Of a DNA stretch of 64,000 bases, positions 1 through 10,892 are shown piece after piece (within the stretch, counting starts at the first letter, position 1; each line of letters begins with the position of its first letter). The position numbers and the translations under genes were made by a program. Under the pieces are notes generated by a model that saw only the letters and a list, made by a program, of their open reading frames with translations, was not told the origin of the DNA and ran no database searches. Source of the stretch: Guillardia theta CCMP2712 (lineage: Eukaryota > Cryptophyceae > Pyrenomonadales > Geminigeraceae); the NCBI RefSeq assembly GCF_000315625.1, contig NW_005434673.1, positions 1,069,012 to 1,133,011 of the forward strand, written 5' to 3'.

Positions 1-389
<389 letters not shown>

Positions 390-769
390 CGTATCGGACA
401 GAGTGAGAGTGAGTGAGTGAGTGAGTGAGAGACAGAGACAGAGACAGAGGGACAGGCAGGCAGGCAGGCAGAAAGACAGACCAGGGAACTCTGACGGGAG
501 AGGGAAATATCCGAGACGAAGAGAAGGATTGAACTGTCTTTACTTTATACATTGACTCTCTCAAGTACTCTAACTGGAAGACCCCAGCTCCACCCCAGCA
601 GGATCGCAAATAACCCACTCCTCCTCTGTCGTCCTCCGTCTCGAGCTGCTATCGATGTCGGGACTGCTTTCCTCTCTCCCCGTTAATTGAAGGAGGACGA
701 GATAGCGGCTCGTTAGACTGTCGGTTCACTCAAGACGGCAAGAGAGTCGAGAAAAGCCTCAGGTGCCTG

Positions 770-3700
770 TCAGACGTTGATGAGCAAGAATGAGGAGAGT
801 AGCGGCAGGAGGAGGGAAGGGAAGAGGAGCTGGAGTGAGAGTAGCGGCAGAAGCAGGGAAGGGAAGAGGAGGTGGAGTGAGGGTGAGGCAGGAGGAGGGA
901 AGGAAAGAAGAAACACCATCATCTCCGTAGACCCGATGATGATCTCCCTGCATCAAAAGCGTCAGCTGCCAGCCAGCTCGCAAGTTCTTCTGCCTGTTGA
1001 ACTTCGTCGTCATCTCGTAGGCAGCTCGCAGCTCTGAGTACGCGAGCCCTCCAACCACCAGCACGATCAGCCGCGGGCCTGAGCACAACCCTCAGCCCTC
1101 GTGGCCGCACGCCGCTGCTTCCTACCGGCCTTGCTCTTGCTCGCCTCCTTGGGCTCGTCCCGGCGGATCGCAGACTTGTCAGCCCAAGAAGCCTTTGACA
1201 TGTCAGAGGAAGGAAAGCCACGACCACGACCACGAGGACAAGGACGAGGAGTTCGAGGACAAGGACGAGGAGCTAAAGGACGAGCCAGGCAGTCAGTCAC
1301 CTTGTTTCGGGGGTTGCGCGATGGTCCGTTGCTATTTGTCTCGGCCTGGGACTTGGAGGACGTAGGTGCAGTAGTCACGTACTCGTTGGGGTCGAGTTTG
1401 CCTTCCAGAGCATCCTGATCGCAATGATAGTCAAGGAAAAGCAATCAGTGGGGGTAGTAGTCATCAGCAGGAGTAGTAGCAATCAATAGGAGTAGTAGCA
1501 ATCAATAGGAGTAGTAGCAATCAATAGGAGTAGTAGCAATCAATAGGAGTAGTAGCAATCAATAGGAGTAGTAGCAATCAATAGGAGTAGTAGCAATCAG
1601 TAAGAGAGAGGGGGGAGGAAGATAGAAGACCTGGATGATATATTGGAGGGGTGGGCGATATCGAGACAGATCATATCCCACGTCCGTCGCCATCCTATGG
1701 GGTCCTCTTACTTCGCTGCTCCTGCTTCTCACTCCCTCCAGCTCACTTGGGTCTTTTCTTGTCCGAATCAGCCTTGATGAAGGGGAAGAGCTTGGACGCG
1801 GCAGTCATGCCACTGGTCGGCAAGATCAGAAGCAGGAGCAGCGGATGGGCGAGGAGGGACGAGGACGAAGAGCGGGAGACTCAAGGAGGAAGGAGCAGAA
1901 GAGTGAAGGAGGAAGAAGTGGGAGAGTGAAGCAGCAAAGAGGGGAGGGGAAGGAGGGAGAGATCAGACCTGGAGATCATTCCCTTGGGTTTGGCTTGTGC
2001 TTGCTTCAGAGTGACATTGAGGTGCCTGGCAAGCGCATCATCACCACCCCCTGCAGCCTCTCCTCTTCTTCCAACTTGAGATTCTGGACGATCCTCTGGG
2101 CCGAGCTCGTGTTCTAAGAGCACAAGTCACACTCTCAACTTGCCAGCTGAGGCACTGCCCACCTGGAGATGAGCTGAGCTGACCAGCTTGTCAACGTCGG
2201 CCTGGCCGAGCGAACTTCAGTGTTGACAAGGAGACGGGAAGAGCGACAGACCTCACTCAGTCCCTCTTGTGAGATGACGTAGATGAGGATGAGACGTAGC
2301 TTGTCTTTCTCGGAGATGTGCTCGTCCTGTATGGTGGCAGGCGATCACGTCATGGCAGAGCTTCATGTCAACATGCTCTGTCCGAACCTGTAGCACGTTC
2401 ATGACCGACTGCTGGACGGTCTTCAACGCTTTCCCCTGAGCATCTGCTCCTGTCGCCATGTTCTGCTCCTCTGTGGAAATCTGGTGGGGTGAGAGTGAGA
2501 GAGGAGCGAGCACGCAGCGAGGCTCAAAACCTTCTCAAGAAACTTCTGCTCATAAAGGGCCATGCACTAAGGTATCGGTCAGCACCAAGATCGGGCTCGA
2601 GGGAATAGTAAACACCTTCTTTGTAAGATCCATGTGCAGAGAATATTTGGCGAGACGGTCTTTGAACTGAGGCATTGATTTGATAGCCTCGCTGTATGAG
2701 TTTGAGCTGTTGTCCTTGATAATTGCTTCATCCTCTTGCAACTTACCTCAAGTCTCTTAATGATTTTGCTTCTCCTTTCGCCATATTTGCAGCCTATTCA
2801 ACTTTTGTTACCCGTTTCATAAGGGTTCTCTACCGTGCAAAACCTTGTTCTGCTGCACAAAACGATTGAACTCATCAATAACAAAGTTGATCGCGTCTGC
2901 AATATGCATGTGACGCAGCTGCGGGGATTTTTAACTTTTGAATCTTGCACGTCTCGACTAATACCTGGACCCAAAGAGCGTCTGACTCATCTAGTGAAGA
3001 GACTTTCTCAACATCCTCTCCCTGTCGTCATCACTTAGCCAACGGCATCGATGGCATCTCAGGTCACCTTCGCGTTGCTTGTCGTGTACTTGTATTTCGA
3101 ATCCTTCATCTCCATCAGATCATACACCATCGCCTGTATCTCCGTCAAGCCTTCAACCCCAACAAGCAAGCACCTTGCCTGGTAAGTGTATTCGTGCATC
3201 AACGGCGTCAAGGCGTCAAAGCTGAACGAAACGTCAATGTCTGATAACCCTCCTGCCTCCGACCTCCTGTCGACGATCAAGATGTTTGCAGGTTCAGATC
3301 TTTTCGGCTGATGAGCATGTGAGAAACCGAGGCTCATAACAGAGAAAGCTCTTCCACCTGCCACCAACTATTCCCTTCCACGATCTGCTTGTCAAAGTTT
3401 GACTGCCAGGAAACTTCGTAAGGGTGAGAGGGAGCAGACTGAAAAATGCGGACCAGGCTGACTTGCAGAGCTTTCGCTATCTTCTCAACCATGTCAAACT
3501 CAGCACTTGCAGCTTTCTTTGCAAACTTTCTGTCAGCCCGACTGGATCCTCCTCCCTCTTGGTACCTTGTAGGTGATGTTGGGGAACTCCCCCAGTGTGA
3601 CGCACAAGGTCAGCATGCGATCGGCGATAGTGTGAATCTGCGGGAAGGTCAACAGGAGAAAGAGTGGAAAGGAGAGACAGATCTGATGTGGAGGAGAGAG

Positions 3701-4841
3701 GAAAGGATGAAGAGGAGGAGGAGACGGATGTGGAAAGGAAGTGAACTCAAGATTTCACCATGGCGTTCTTAGCTACAGTGACGGGTGAATAGAGTGTACG
3801 GAAGGCATCATGTAGTCCCAGGGAGTAACACTGCATGTCTTCTATCAGAACGTACATCGTTTCATCCGCAGCCCTTACTTGCGATTCGAGAGCAACAAAT
3901 TCGAAATTCAACTGTAAAAGATCCCGTTATTTCAGCCTCGCCAAGGGAGAGGAGAGCTGATGCAAGGTACATACTTCTTTCAACGATTTCGTCCTTTGAA
4001 CAAGTTCATTACACTTGAAAAGAAGTCAGAATAGTGTAAATCATAGCAAACAACAACGGATCTTACTTGTCGCATTGAATAGATCAGGTCGTTTGAGATG
4101 TGCGATGTAAGGTAAATATGCGCTCCGGCATACCTTGAAACACTCGTTACGATACCTCGAACATCCCGAGTTGGAGCCTGCAGCCCTTACATGCTATCTT
4201 GCGCTGACTTGAAATCGTTCTTCACCTGATATCCACTTTATGCACACACCCAATAAAGAAGAATGTAGTTACCTTCTCAATAGAATCCTCATTCGGGTGA
4301 ATGATGTAGATCGCCTGACAACACGTTCCCACTCATCTTCCACACAGGTCATGACCTCACAGACCTGCATGCCCGGCATCGGTTGCCTCCTCCTCTCCAA
4401 GTTCTCCAGCAAAGAAACACCCTCTTCGATAATCTCCATGGTGCGGCAAACTAGAGCGAACATGACTTCCTTTCCTTCATCACAAAGAGACAAACATCTC
4501 ACCAGCACTGATAGTCTTCAGGGTTGGAGTATCTAGAATCAAAACCTGATGTACAACGTCAAGCAGACCGCAAGCACGCGCTTCTGTCCCACCTTCATGC
4601 TGTCTGCCGCCTTCACCTCTCGCACTACAGCAATGATTCGCTGCTTCACGATATCTGCCACCCTCGTCAGCTCGAGCACAGAACGTCTCAGGTGAAGAAG
4701 AGACCTCGGATGGACCCATGGGTTGGGGCCGGCATTCTTCGATTCCGAAAAGCTGCAGAAAAAGAATGTTGGCGAGCAAGCAAATCCCTTTGACGTGTAC
4801 TTTGTAGCAACAGTGAGTTGCTTCGTCCTGTTCCTTCTCAC
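770..4841 (-). CDS. Sec1/Munc18-family vesicle-fusion regulator (multi-exon)
   Basis: SM proteins bind syntaxin-type SNAREs and control membrane fusion in the secretory pathway. Conserved blocks appear in the family order on the minus strand: an N-terminal strand KRVLILDTPTLKTIS (around 4580-4515), then EEGVSLLENLERRRQPMPGM and AIYIIHPNEDSIEK (4450-4275), YAGAHIYLTSHISNDL (about 4130), FVALESQ plus CYSLGLHDAFRTLY (3900-3790), IADRMLTLCVTLGEFPNITYK (about 3600), ILIVDRR with LTPLMHEYTYQ (3290-3170), MPQFKDRLAKYSLHMDL (about 2660) and the C-terminal PRLIVLVVGGLAYSELRAAYE (about 1075) and EIIIGSTEMM (about 930). Introns between the N-terminal blocks are about 50 nt, with one candidate of 32 nt. 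The exact start is uncertain: 4841 is the furthest upstream ATG in frame. The last residues are low complexity, so the stop at 770 depends on no further splicing. Confidence 0.85.
1481..1601. repeat. 19-bp tandem repeat, about 6 copies
   Basis: The unit AATCAATAGGAGTAGTAGC is repeated about six times almost without change. It lies between coding blocks of the Sec1 gene, so it is probably intronic. Confidence 0.93.
4546..4577 (-). other. candidate 32-nt intron in the Sec1 gene
   Basis: Reading through gives a stop after an unrelated tail. Removing 32 nt with GT and AG ends joins GQKR to VLILDTPTLK in frame and restores the first beta strand typical of SM proteins. A TTGAC stretch near the 3' end could serve as branch point. 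A frameshift is the alternative. Confidence 0.6.
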
Positions 4842-5262
4842 TCGAGCGCATCAATCAACTTCTTCATCATGCTCATGATATTTCCTATGGTTTCCTCGTT
4901 CCTCCCTCCCCATGCTGACCCACACGATGACATCACGTTCCACGAAAATTTTCACAGCGCCTAGTTTCATGGTACTACTTTCCATTCTGCATCTACCCCC
5001 TGTCGCTCTCGTCCCACAGGTATCAACCTTCCTCCCTCGCTCTTCCTTCTCATCCTTCATCCCTCGCATCCTCGTCCTCGTCCTCCCTGCCCCCGCCATC
5101 GCCCTCTTCCACTATCGCTCGCCAGGTATCGATGCATGAAACTGGAGGAAAACTCTCGTCCAACCTTAGGGTTAGGTGGTCCGTTCTTTAAATACAATAC
5201 CCGGTATTCTGAGTACTAATTAGGGGGTAGGGTAACAGAGGTACCCCTACAATCTTATCACA
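4842..5262. other. intergenic spacer with C-rich and G-rich tracts
   Basis: Pyrimidine-rich DNA upstream of the Sec1 start. Positions 5221-5250 carry a TAGGGGGTAGGG tract and a TACCCCTAC tract of the kind that recurs at other gene borders in this window. No convincing gene is seen. Confidence 0.5.
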
Positions 5263-5994
5263 CTACGCCTCCGGTGAGAGTAGCACTGAAGGAGGGGAGG
5301 AGGTACTAGGGGGGTTAAGGGAAGGAGGAGCAGGAGGAGCAGGAGGAGCAGGAGGAGCAGGAGGAGCAGGGGCAGCAGGGGCAGCAGGGGCAGCAGGGGC
5401 AGCAGGGGCAGGAGCAGGAGCAGTAGCAGGAGCTGGGTAAGCTGGTAAATGGGGAGAGGCTGATAGGTATTTCATGTAGGAAGGAAGGGGAAGGTCGTCC
5501 CTTGAAACAGATACTTCAGGAGGACAAGCTGCGGTAGGAGAGGGATCTCCAAAGAGACATGAAGCAGGGTGATTGAGATCATTGAGAGGGGCTGGAGGGA
5601 GGACGACAATATGAAAATGATGGAGACGAGGAGAAGGAAGGTAAACTGAATCAGCCCCAGGCGGAACAAAGGGAGGGAGAGGAGCGCATCGCAGCATGAG
5701 GTATCTTTGTGAACATGTGTAAGACTTACTCATCCCCCCCTTCCCCCCGCCTTTCCCTCCCTTCCCTCCCCCGCGTTCGGCCGAGCTTGCGGACATGAGA
5801 GCCTGTCCGCCGGGGTATGGTACCGGCGCGAGATTGAAGCAGCGCGCGATACCCGCATATGCAGAGTGGCATGATGACGGCGCTTTCTGTCTGCAACATG
5901 ATACGATTGAATTCCTCCTCTTTCCCCTCAACCCTCTCCCCTCCTCTCTCACCTCACCTCTCCTTTCCTCTCCTCCCCTCCCCTCTCCTTTCAT
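5263..5994 (-). CDS. hypothetical Pro/Ala-rich protein
   Basis: Uninterrupted 243-codon reading frame, not recognised. The N-terminal third is basic, the middle is Gly/Lys-rich, and residues from about 185 onwards are alanine-proline repeats coded by GCAGGG and GCAGGA units. The low-complexity DNA may explain the open frame by itself. A GTAAGT at about 5729 could be a splice donor, in which case the true product is shorter. It sits between the Sec1 gene and the DUF4442 gene, all on the same strand. Whether it is expressed cannot be judged from the sequence. Confidence 0.3.
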   Translation of the reverse strand: MKGEGRGGEERRGEVREEGRGLRGKRRNSIVSCCRQKAPSSCHSAYAGIARCFNLAPVPYPGGQALMSASSAERGGGKGGKGGGKGGMSKSYTCSQRYLMLRCAPLPPFVPPGADSVYLPSPRLHHFHIVVLPPAPLNDLNHPASCLFGDPSPTAACPPEVSVSRDDLPLPSYMKYLSASPHLPAYPAPATAPAPAPAAPAAPAAPAAPAPPAPPAPPAPPAPPSLNPPSTSSPPSVLLSPEA

Positions 5995-6183
5995 TCCCGA
6001 TCCCCTCCCCTCTTAACTAATCCTTTGACGACATTTCAGACGTCTTTCCACCTCAAGTGCTTGCTGCATACTTGAAACTAGAGATGTTTGTTCTCTTATA
6101 TACACTCAGCTGCCAGTCTGCTGCTTCCTCTCACTCCGCCTTTGCCTTCCTCGTGCGGGGAATCCATGCCTTGTTGCAACATG

Positions 6184-6937
6184 TCAAATAGTTAGCAGCA
6201 CAGCGCGTCCGCAGCTCACCCACAGCATTGTCGCGCGAATAGGCTCCTTCCCCTGCTCGTGTCTATGTTCAGCGTTCTGCAGCATGCGACGTGCGCGTGC
6301 GAAACCTCCGAGTCCGTGATCTTGACAGGAACGACGAGCTCTCCTTTCTCGCTCTCACGGATCAGCCTCCGCTGCTCCTCATCGAGCGTCGCCACTCCCT
6401 TCAGGTCCCCCTTGGCAACCTTAACATGAGATCAGGTACGGGCAGCAGCCATGCGTCTCACCTTGAGGTACTCCACCGTCATCGACTTGAGGAGGGGGAT
6501 GCAACTGTCGGGGACGTTCATGCCGATCACGGAACCTGTCGCTGTCTCTGCGAGAAGCGCCATGCCGCATGCATGCACCCCTCTTGCACCAATGCGTCAG
6601 CCCCGTTGAGTTTGCGAGGACAAGGAGCTTACTTGATGTGATTTTGAACCCAGAAGCGATTCTTCAGCGATAGAACCTGGGGGTGCAAGGGGATCAGCTT
6701 CCTCCCTGCCGCCAACCTCTCAACGAGTCTGCATACCGAGCTGTGCTCTTCCAGTGCCTCGAACTTGATCCCTGCTGTGCCAGCGAACTTCACCTTTGAC
6801 GGGGTCAGGATGAGCATGAGAGGAGGAAGGCATGCCTGCGAGTTGAAGGCCAAGCTGATCGCCATCGGCTGAAGTGCCGTTGGCACCATCGCCTTCACCT
6901 TCCCCATGAGCCGAGCCAGCGCGTTCTTGCTCGCCAT
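6184..6937 (-). CDS. DUF4442 / hot-dog-fold (thioesterase-like) protein
   Basis: The reconstructed protein has the DUF4442 layout: NRFWVQNHIKG, an alanine-rich helix with GMALLAETATGSVIG, then PLLKSMTVEYLKVAKGDLKG and a final strand RATMLWVSCG. This family adopts the hot-dog fold of acyl-CoA thioesterases; the substrate is unknown. The start is the ATG at 6937 (MASKNALARL), giving a basic, serine/alanine-rich leader that could target an organelle. Introns of about 50, 42 and 29 nt keep the frame, and the stop is at 6184. The segment between residues about 45 and 75 could hide another very small intron. Read directly: motifs and open frames. Inferred: splice sites. Confidence 0.7.
6277..6305 (-). 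other. candidate 29-nt intron in the DUF4442 gene
   Basis: Excising 29 nt with GT and AG ends joins KITDSE to NAEHRHEQGKEP and keeps the final beta strand RATMLWVSCG in frame to a stop. Reading through gives a tail without family resemblance. The donor is GTTTCG, which is weak. Confidence 0.55.
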
Positions 6938-7136
6938 GGTTGTTCGCCAGGAGTTGCAACAATAGGAGGGTAGGGGTATGAGGAAATGTGATTGTGGAGG
7001 TGGGGTAATGATAATACATGGGGTCATTTTCATATCAAATATAAGTAAAAGGGTAGGGTTTGGTATTACAGGTCAGGGGTTTGGACATTCGGGGGTGGGT
7101 AGTAGCATAGAAACTGCAGAAAGCTCTCCGACAGGC

Positions 7137-9563
7137 TCAGAAAGTGATCTCTCTCATCACAATAGCGCCGCCGCTTCTCCGCCTCTCCTCCTCCTCCTCC
7201 TGCACTAGCCCTCCTGCAACCAAGCTCGCCATCGCGTCGTCCATGCTCTGAAACTCCGAGAGAGGAACGATCTTCGATCCGAGCATGACATAGTCCATCT
7301 CAACATGAGCTGGAGCATGGATCCGGATCAGCTTGAACGAGGGTGTAGATAGCATACCTTCGTTCTTCTTTGATGGAGAGTGAGTCCCTTCTCTCTTCAT
7401 CTCGTCCTTCACCAGTCTCAACATCCGGAGTCATCGAAAAAGTCGCATCGGCCTCACCTCGCTGAAATCATCAGGCGTTGAATGTCGATCCTTGGCTGCT
7501 CTCGCGGCAGGGGACCTTTTGAGATCGCGTCATCTCAGAGGTTTTCAGATCAGTCGAACTCACCAGAACTGACTGGAGAAGGACTCTCTAGAGTTGTTCT
7601 TGGCTGCAGCAATCTCTGCTTGCCCGCTGCTTCTGCCGATCTCTCGACTCCTCCTGCTCTCGTCCGAGTTCAAGTTGCGCGGTGTCATGATGGTGAAGTT
7701 TCGGAAAAGAGGTTCTGAATCTCTCCGTGAATCGTCTGTCGCTGTCTCTATCCTCGATCTCGCCGCATCCTCCGCAGCCTGCAGCACAAGCATTTGACCA
7801 TCCATAACACGCTAGTTTGGGATGTCAAGTCACCTGCAGGGAGGACATGGTTTTCTCAGCTCGGCCTTTCCAGAAGGGAGTCCCATCTCGGCATCTGTGG
7901 AACTGGCGTTCAAGTAAGCAAACGACCAAAGCATGGTAGGCTGTCCCACAGGAAAAGGCTTCATCCCATGAAACCTGTCGGAAACGTTCCCTAGTAGATT
8001 GTCGTCGGGGACGTTCGAGGAGTGGAGCAGAGTCGATGAAGGCCCTCGCTCACTCCAAGATTGGCTCAACATCGTTGAGTTTGTCGCAGCTATGGTAAGA
8101 GTAAGAGCTCTCGGCTGCGTCGAAATATGAAGCAGAGAATCGCACCAAGAATTTGTTTTTCAGGGGACGAAATACCTTGCTGAGCAGTGTGATTGCTAGC
8201 TGTCATCACAGGCTTCAAGACATATGATCCGTGTATCCCTGTGCTGCTGGTTTCTTGCTTGTAGCTGGATTCTTGTCTCTTGCTGGATTCTTGTCTGTTG
8301 CTACTTTCTTGAAAACTTGCCGACTTGTTCTTCAAATCAATTGCTACACATCTAAATTAGACAGGTGATAAAACAAAACAAAGTGCTGGTATCTTTACCG
8401 ATTCCGATAGGGTTCCGTACCGCCTGAAGACGCAAAAAAGTAAGAAAGGTTGACTACCAAAGACAATTATGGAACCTCGGATCCTGACAGTCTAGGTGCC
8501 GTGTCAGCTCCCAGGAAACTGCTGTAAGAAGAAGCTTTTCTAAACTCCCTTTCCTCATGACTTGTGAAGCCCGACCCCAATCCGCTAGTGATAGGGAGGT
8601 CTGATCCCCGCTCTGGTCTTCTATTCGAGCTGACGCTGGAGAGTTGTACGGGTGTGTCTGTTGGAATCATCTGGTCGGGGATGAATGGATGACCAAGATT
8701 ATGCTTGCCGTTGGAGTCTTTCGGATCACTGGGGGGCATACGAAAAGAATAATCTGTATGAGACAGTCTCTTGTTGGCTTCGGAGCTGCTTGGATCCGGA
8801 AGGTTTGTCTTCACGACCACATTTCTCATCCTGAAGCTCACTACTGTACATGACACTGGCCGTTGGAACACAACCCTGGTCAACATCTCCCCGCGAGAAG
8901 CGATTGCCTTGATTGTCCACAAGACTTCATGAATCCCCTTGCTGTATAGCTTCTGATCATCGATGGCGATTATCCTATCGCCTATACAGAGACACTGTGA
9001 ATGCTCAGAGTCGAGGAGACTGGGTCTGGCAGCAGACAAGACTAGGCAGGATTCATGTATCTTGTGCGCCTCATCCTGAATGTCTTTGATCGCCGTCACG
9101 ATGGTCCTAGAGCTGCCGCCTTCAGAGGACAAGAAGATCGCGACATTTCTCTTCGTCACGATGGCATCATTGGTGAATGAAACAGGTTCTCTATCCTCGT
9201 TGCTGGTAAGATCGAAGTACAGCCACACCCCAGTCATGACAACCCTGTTCTACGATGATAGATCTTTCTTTCTGAGGAATCTGACCAGGAAGTATGCATG
9301 AAGTTTGATGGGATTCCTTTCAGATTGGTCTGACTCCCTCCTTCCTCTTCTGCTGACTTCTCCTCAACGCTGCTATTTCTTACTCCCACCTTGTTCAATC
9401 CTCGAAATGTTCCTGTGACACAATCGCCATGCCGCCTCAGGCTCGCTCCCCTCCCATCTTCCACCTTCTTCTTCTCCTCTCCACTTCTTCTGAACCTGTT
9501 CTGCTCCTCGTTCACTCCTCCTCCTCCTCCTCTTCCTCCTTCGCTTGTTCGCATCTCCTCCAT
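7137..9563 (-). CDS. PDZ-domain protein, multi-exon
   Basis: The largest exon (9237-8467) holds a PDZ-like core: a strand KRNVAIFLSS, then CLCIGDRIIAIDDQKL (the carboxylate-loop/GDRI signature) and a helix GIHEVLWTIKAIA followed by RVVFQRP. PDZ domains bind short C-terminal peptides and act as scaffolds. The rest is serine-rich and probably disordered, including a QESSxRQESS repeat at about 8310-8255. Further open stretches on the same strand at 8072-7830, 7805-7560 and 7424-7137 are probably later exons, the last containing HVEMDYVMLGSKIVPLSEF. The start is uncertain; the ATG at 9563 or another upstream could be used. The last exon could belong to a separate small gene. Confidence 0.55.
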
Positions 9564-10058
9564 TGCGATCCCGCCATTCTGACCTTGCCTCCGAATCTAT
9601 TTTCCACCCTACCCGTTTCAAATATACCCCTACCCCCTTAATACTATCTCTACCTACCCATACCCTTGAAACAAGGGCATTTTCCTTTCTGGATTTGCCC
9701 GTACGGGACCACCCATGGAAGCTACCACCCACCACCTAAATTGAGTACCCATGCTGTTATATGCATACTCCTCGGCAATGGCAGTGAGGGACCGAAGGGG
9801 GTAGGGATGGCGCAGGACGAGGAGAAGAAGAGGCGAGAAGAGGACGAAGCAGGGAGAACTTATCGTCGGTAGACGACGATGAAAGACAGGAAGGATATGG
9901 GAAAGGAAGGGTGTTTGAGAAACTATGAAGGAAGTAGGTAGAAAAAAGTGACAAAGCATCTTCATTGCTGTCGTAGTGAAGATAAGAAGAACGATGAGGA
10001 TACATCGTCCAAGTGGCGGGTGGAGTGTGTAAGGCACGTATAATACACGTGGTTTAAT
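9564..10058. other. intergenic spacer
   Basis: Pyrimidine-rich DNA with CCCCTACCCCC at 9633-9643 and GGGGGTAGGG at about 9797. Open frames here are low complexity and no gene is supported. Confidence 0.4.
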
Positions 10059-10372
10059 TCAGTTCTCTCGCATCGAGGCGGGAGCTCGGATGTTGCCAAG
10101 AAACAATTCGCACAATGCCTGTAGTGCCGTGACGCCCTCAAGCATGAACTGACGACAGGCGATCGAAGACAAGACGAGTATGCCAAAGAGGAGAGCAGAA
10201 AATGTGCAACGACGCAAGATAGAGATCCTTGTGTTCTTGTTGCCAATAAACCTGCACCTGTCGGTAGTTCAAAAAGGTCGAAATGCAAGTTACTGGTGCC
10301 TGCCAGGTTGATGTTGGGAACCTTGAAAAGATTGAGATGATGCTTCGCCAATCTTTCTCCTATCTTCATCAT
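10059..10372 (-). CDS. hypothetical small membrane protein
   Basis: Starts with MMKIGERLAKHHLNLFK at 10372. After a presumed small intron or frame change, another frame continues as RISILRRCTFSALLFGILVL and ends with SMREN at 10059. The second part contains one clear hydrophobic segment of about 20 residues after a basic stretch. The junction between the two frames is not resolved. No family is recognised. It could instead be the end of a longer gene starting near 10656. Confidence 0.3.
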
Positions 10373-10892
10373 CTATGATTTCTTCTGTTCTCGTCATGCT
10401 TTCCAATGTTGACACCGCAAGCTCCTTTTTCGTCCGACAATCCTTCTAAAGTGCAGGATGTTGCTCTAAAGAGGCCCGAGGAGATGCTCTTCCTCCTCTC
10501 CCTGATCCTGATCCTGATCCTTTCCCAGTCCCCTTCCTCCTCTTCGTCTCCCGCTCCTCTCCTCGCTCCTCTCCTCGCTCCTCTCCTCGCTCCTCTCCTC
10601 GCTCCTCTCCTGTCCTCTCCCAAGGTCACCTGTGTAGTAGTTGCCGTCGTAGACACTTGTAGAGCTGCTCAGTTGTAGAGTAGAGTAGAGAGACGGGTTC
10701 GTTTTTTTTCTTTTAAAAAAATGTCGGACAATAAGTCAAATTTGTGAAACAAACGGACGTCAAGGACAGTTTGACTGGAGGGTTTGAGGATGAGAGGGAG
10801 GGAGCAGGAGGGGCGAGGACGAGGACGAGGACAAGGACAAGGACAAGGACAAGGACAAGGACGAGGGTCAAGATGAGGCGAAGAGGAAGACT
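10373..10892. other. spacer with 12-bp and 6-bp tandem repeats
   Basis: Contains about five copies of CTCGCTCCTCTC at 10552-10612 and GGACAA/GGACGA hexamers at 10818-10866. It separates a minus-strand frame from the plus-strand secreted-protein gene, so it probably holds divergent promoters. An arginine-rich open frame across the 12-mers looks like repeat read-through. Confidence 0.5.

Noticed and set aside
759-1444. Plus-strand open frames with Arg/Gly repeats
   Set aside because: They overlap the C-terminal Sec1 exons, whose minus-strand translation has clear family motifs.
5165-5176. Telomere-like TTAGGGTTAGG
   Set aside because: Less than two repeat units, inside an ordinary spacer; no sign of a chromosome end or interstitial array.
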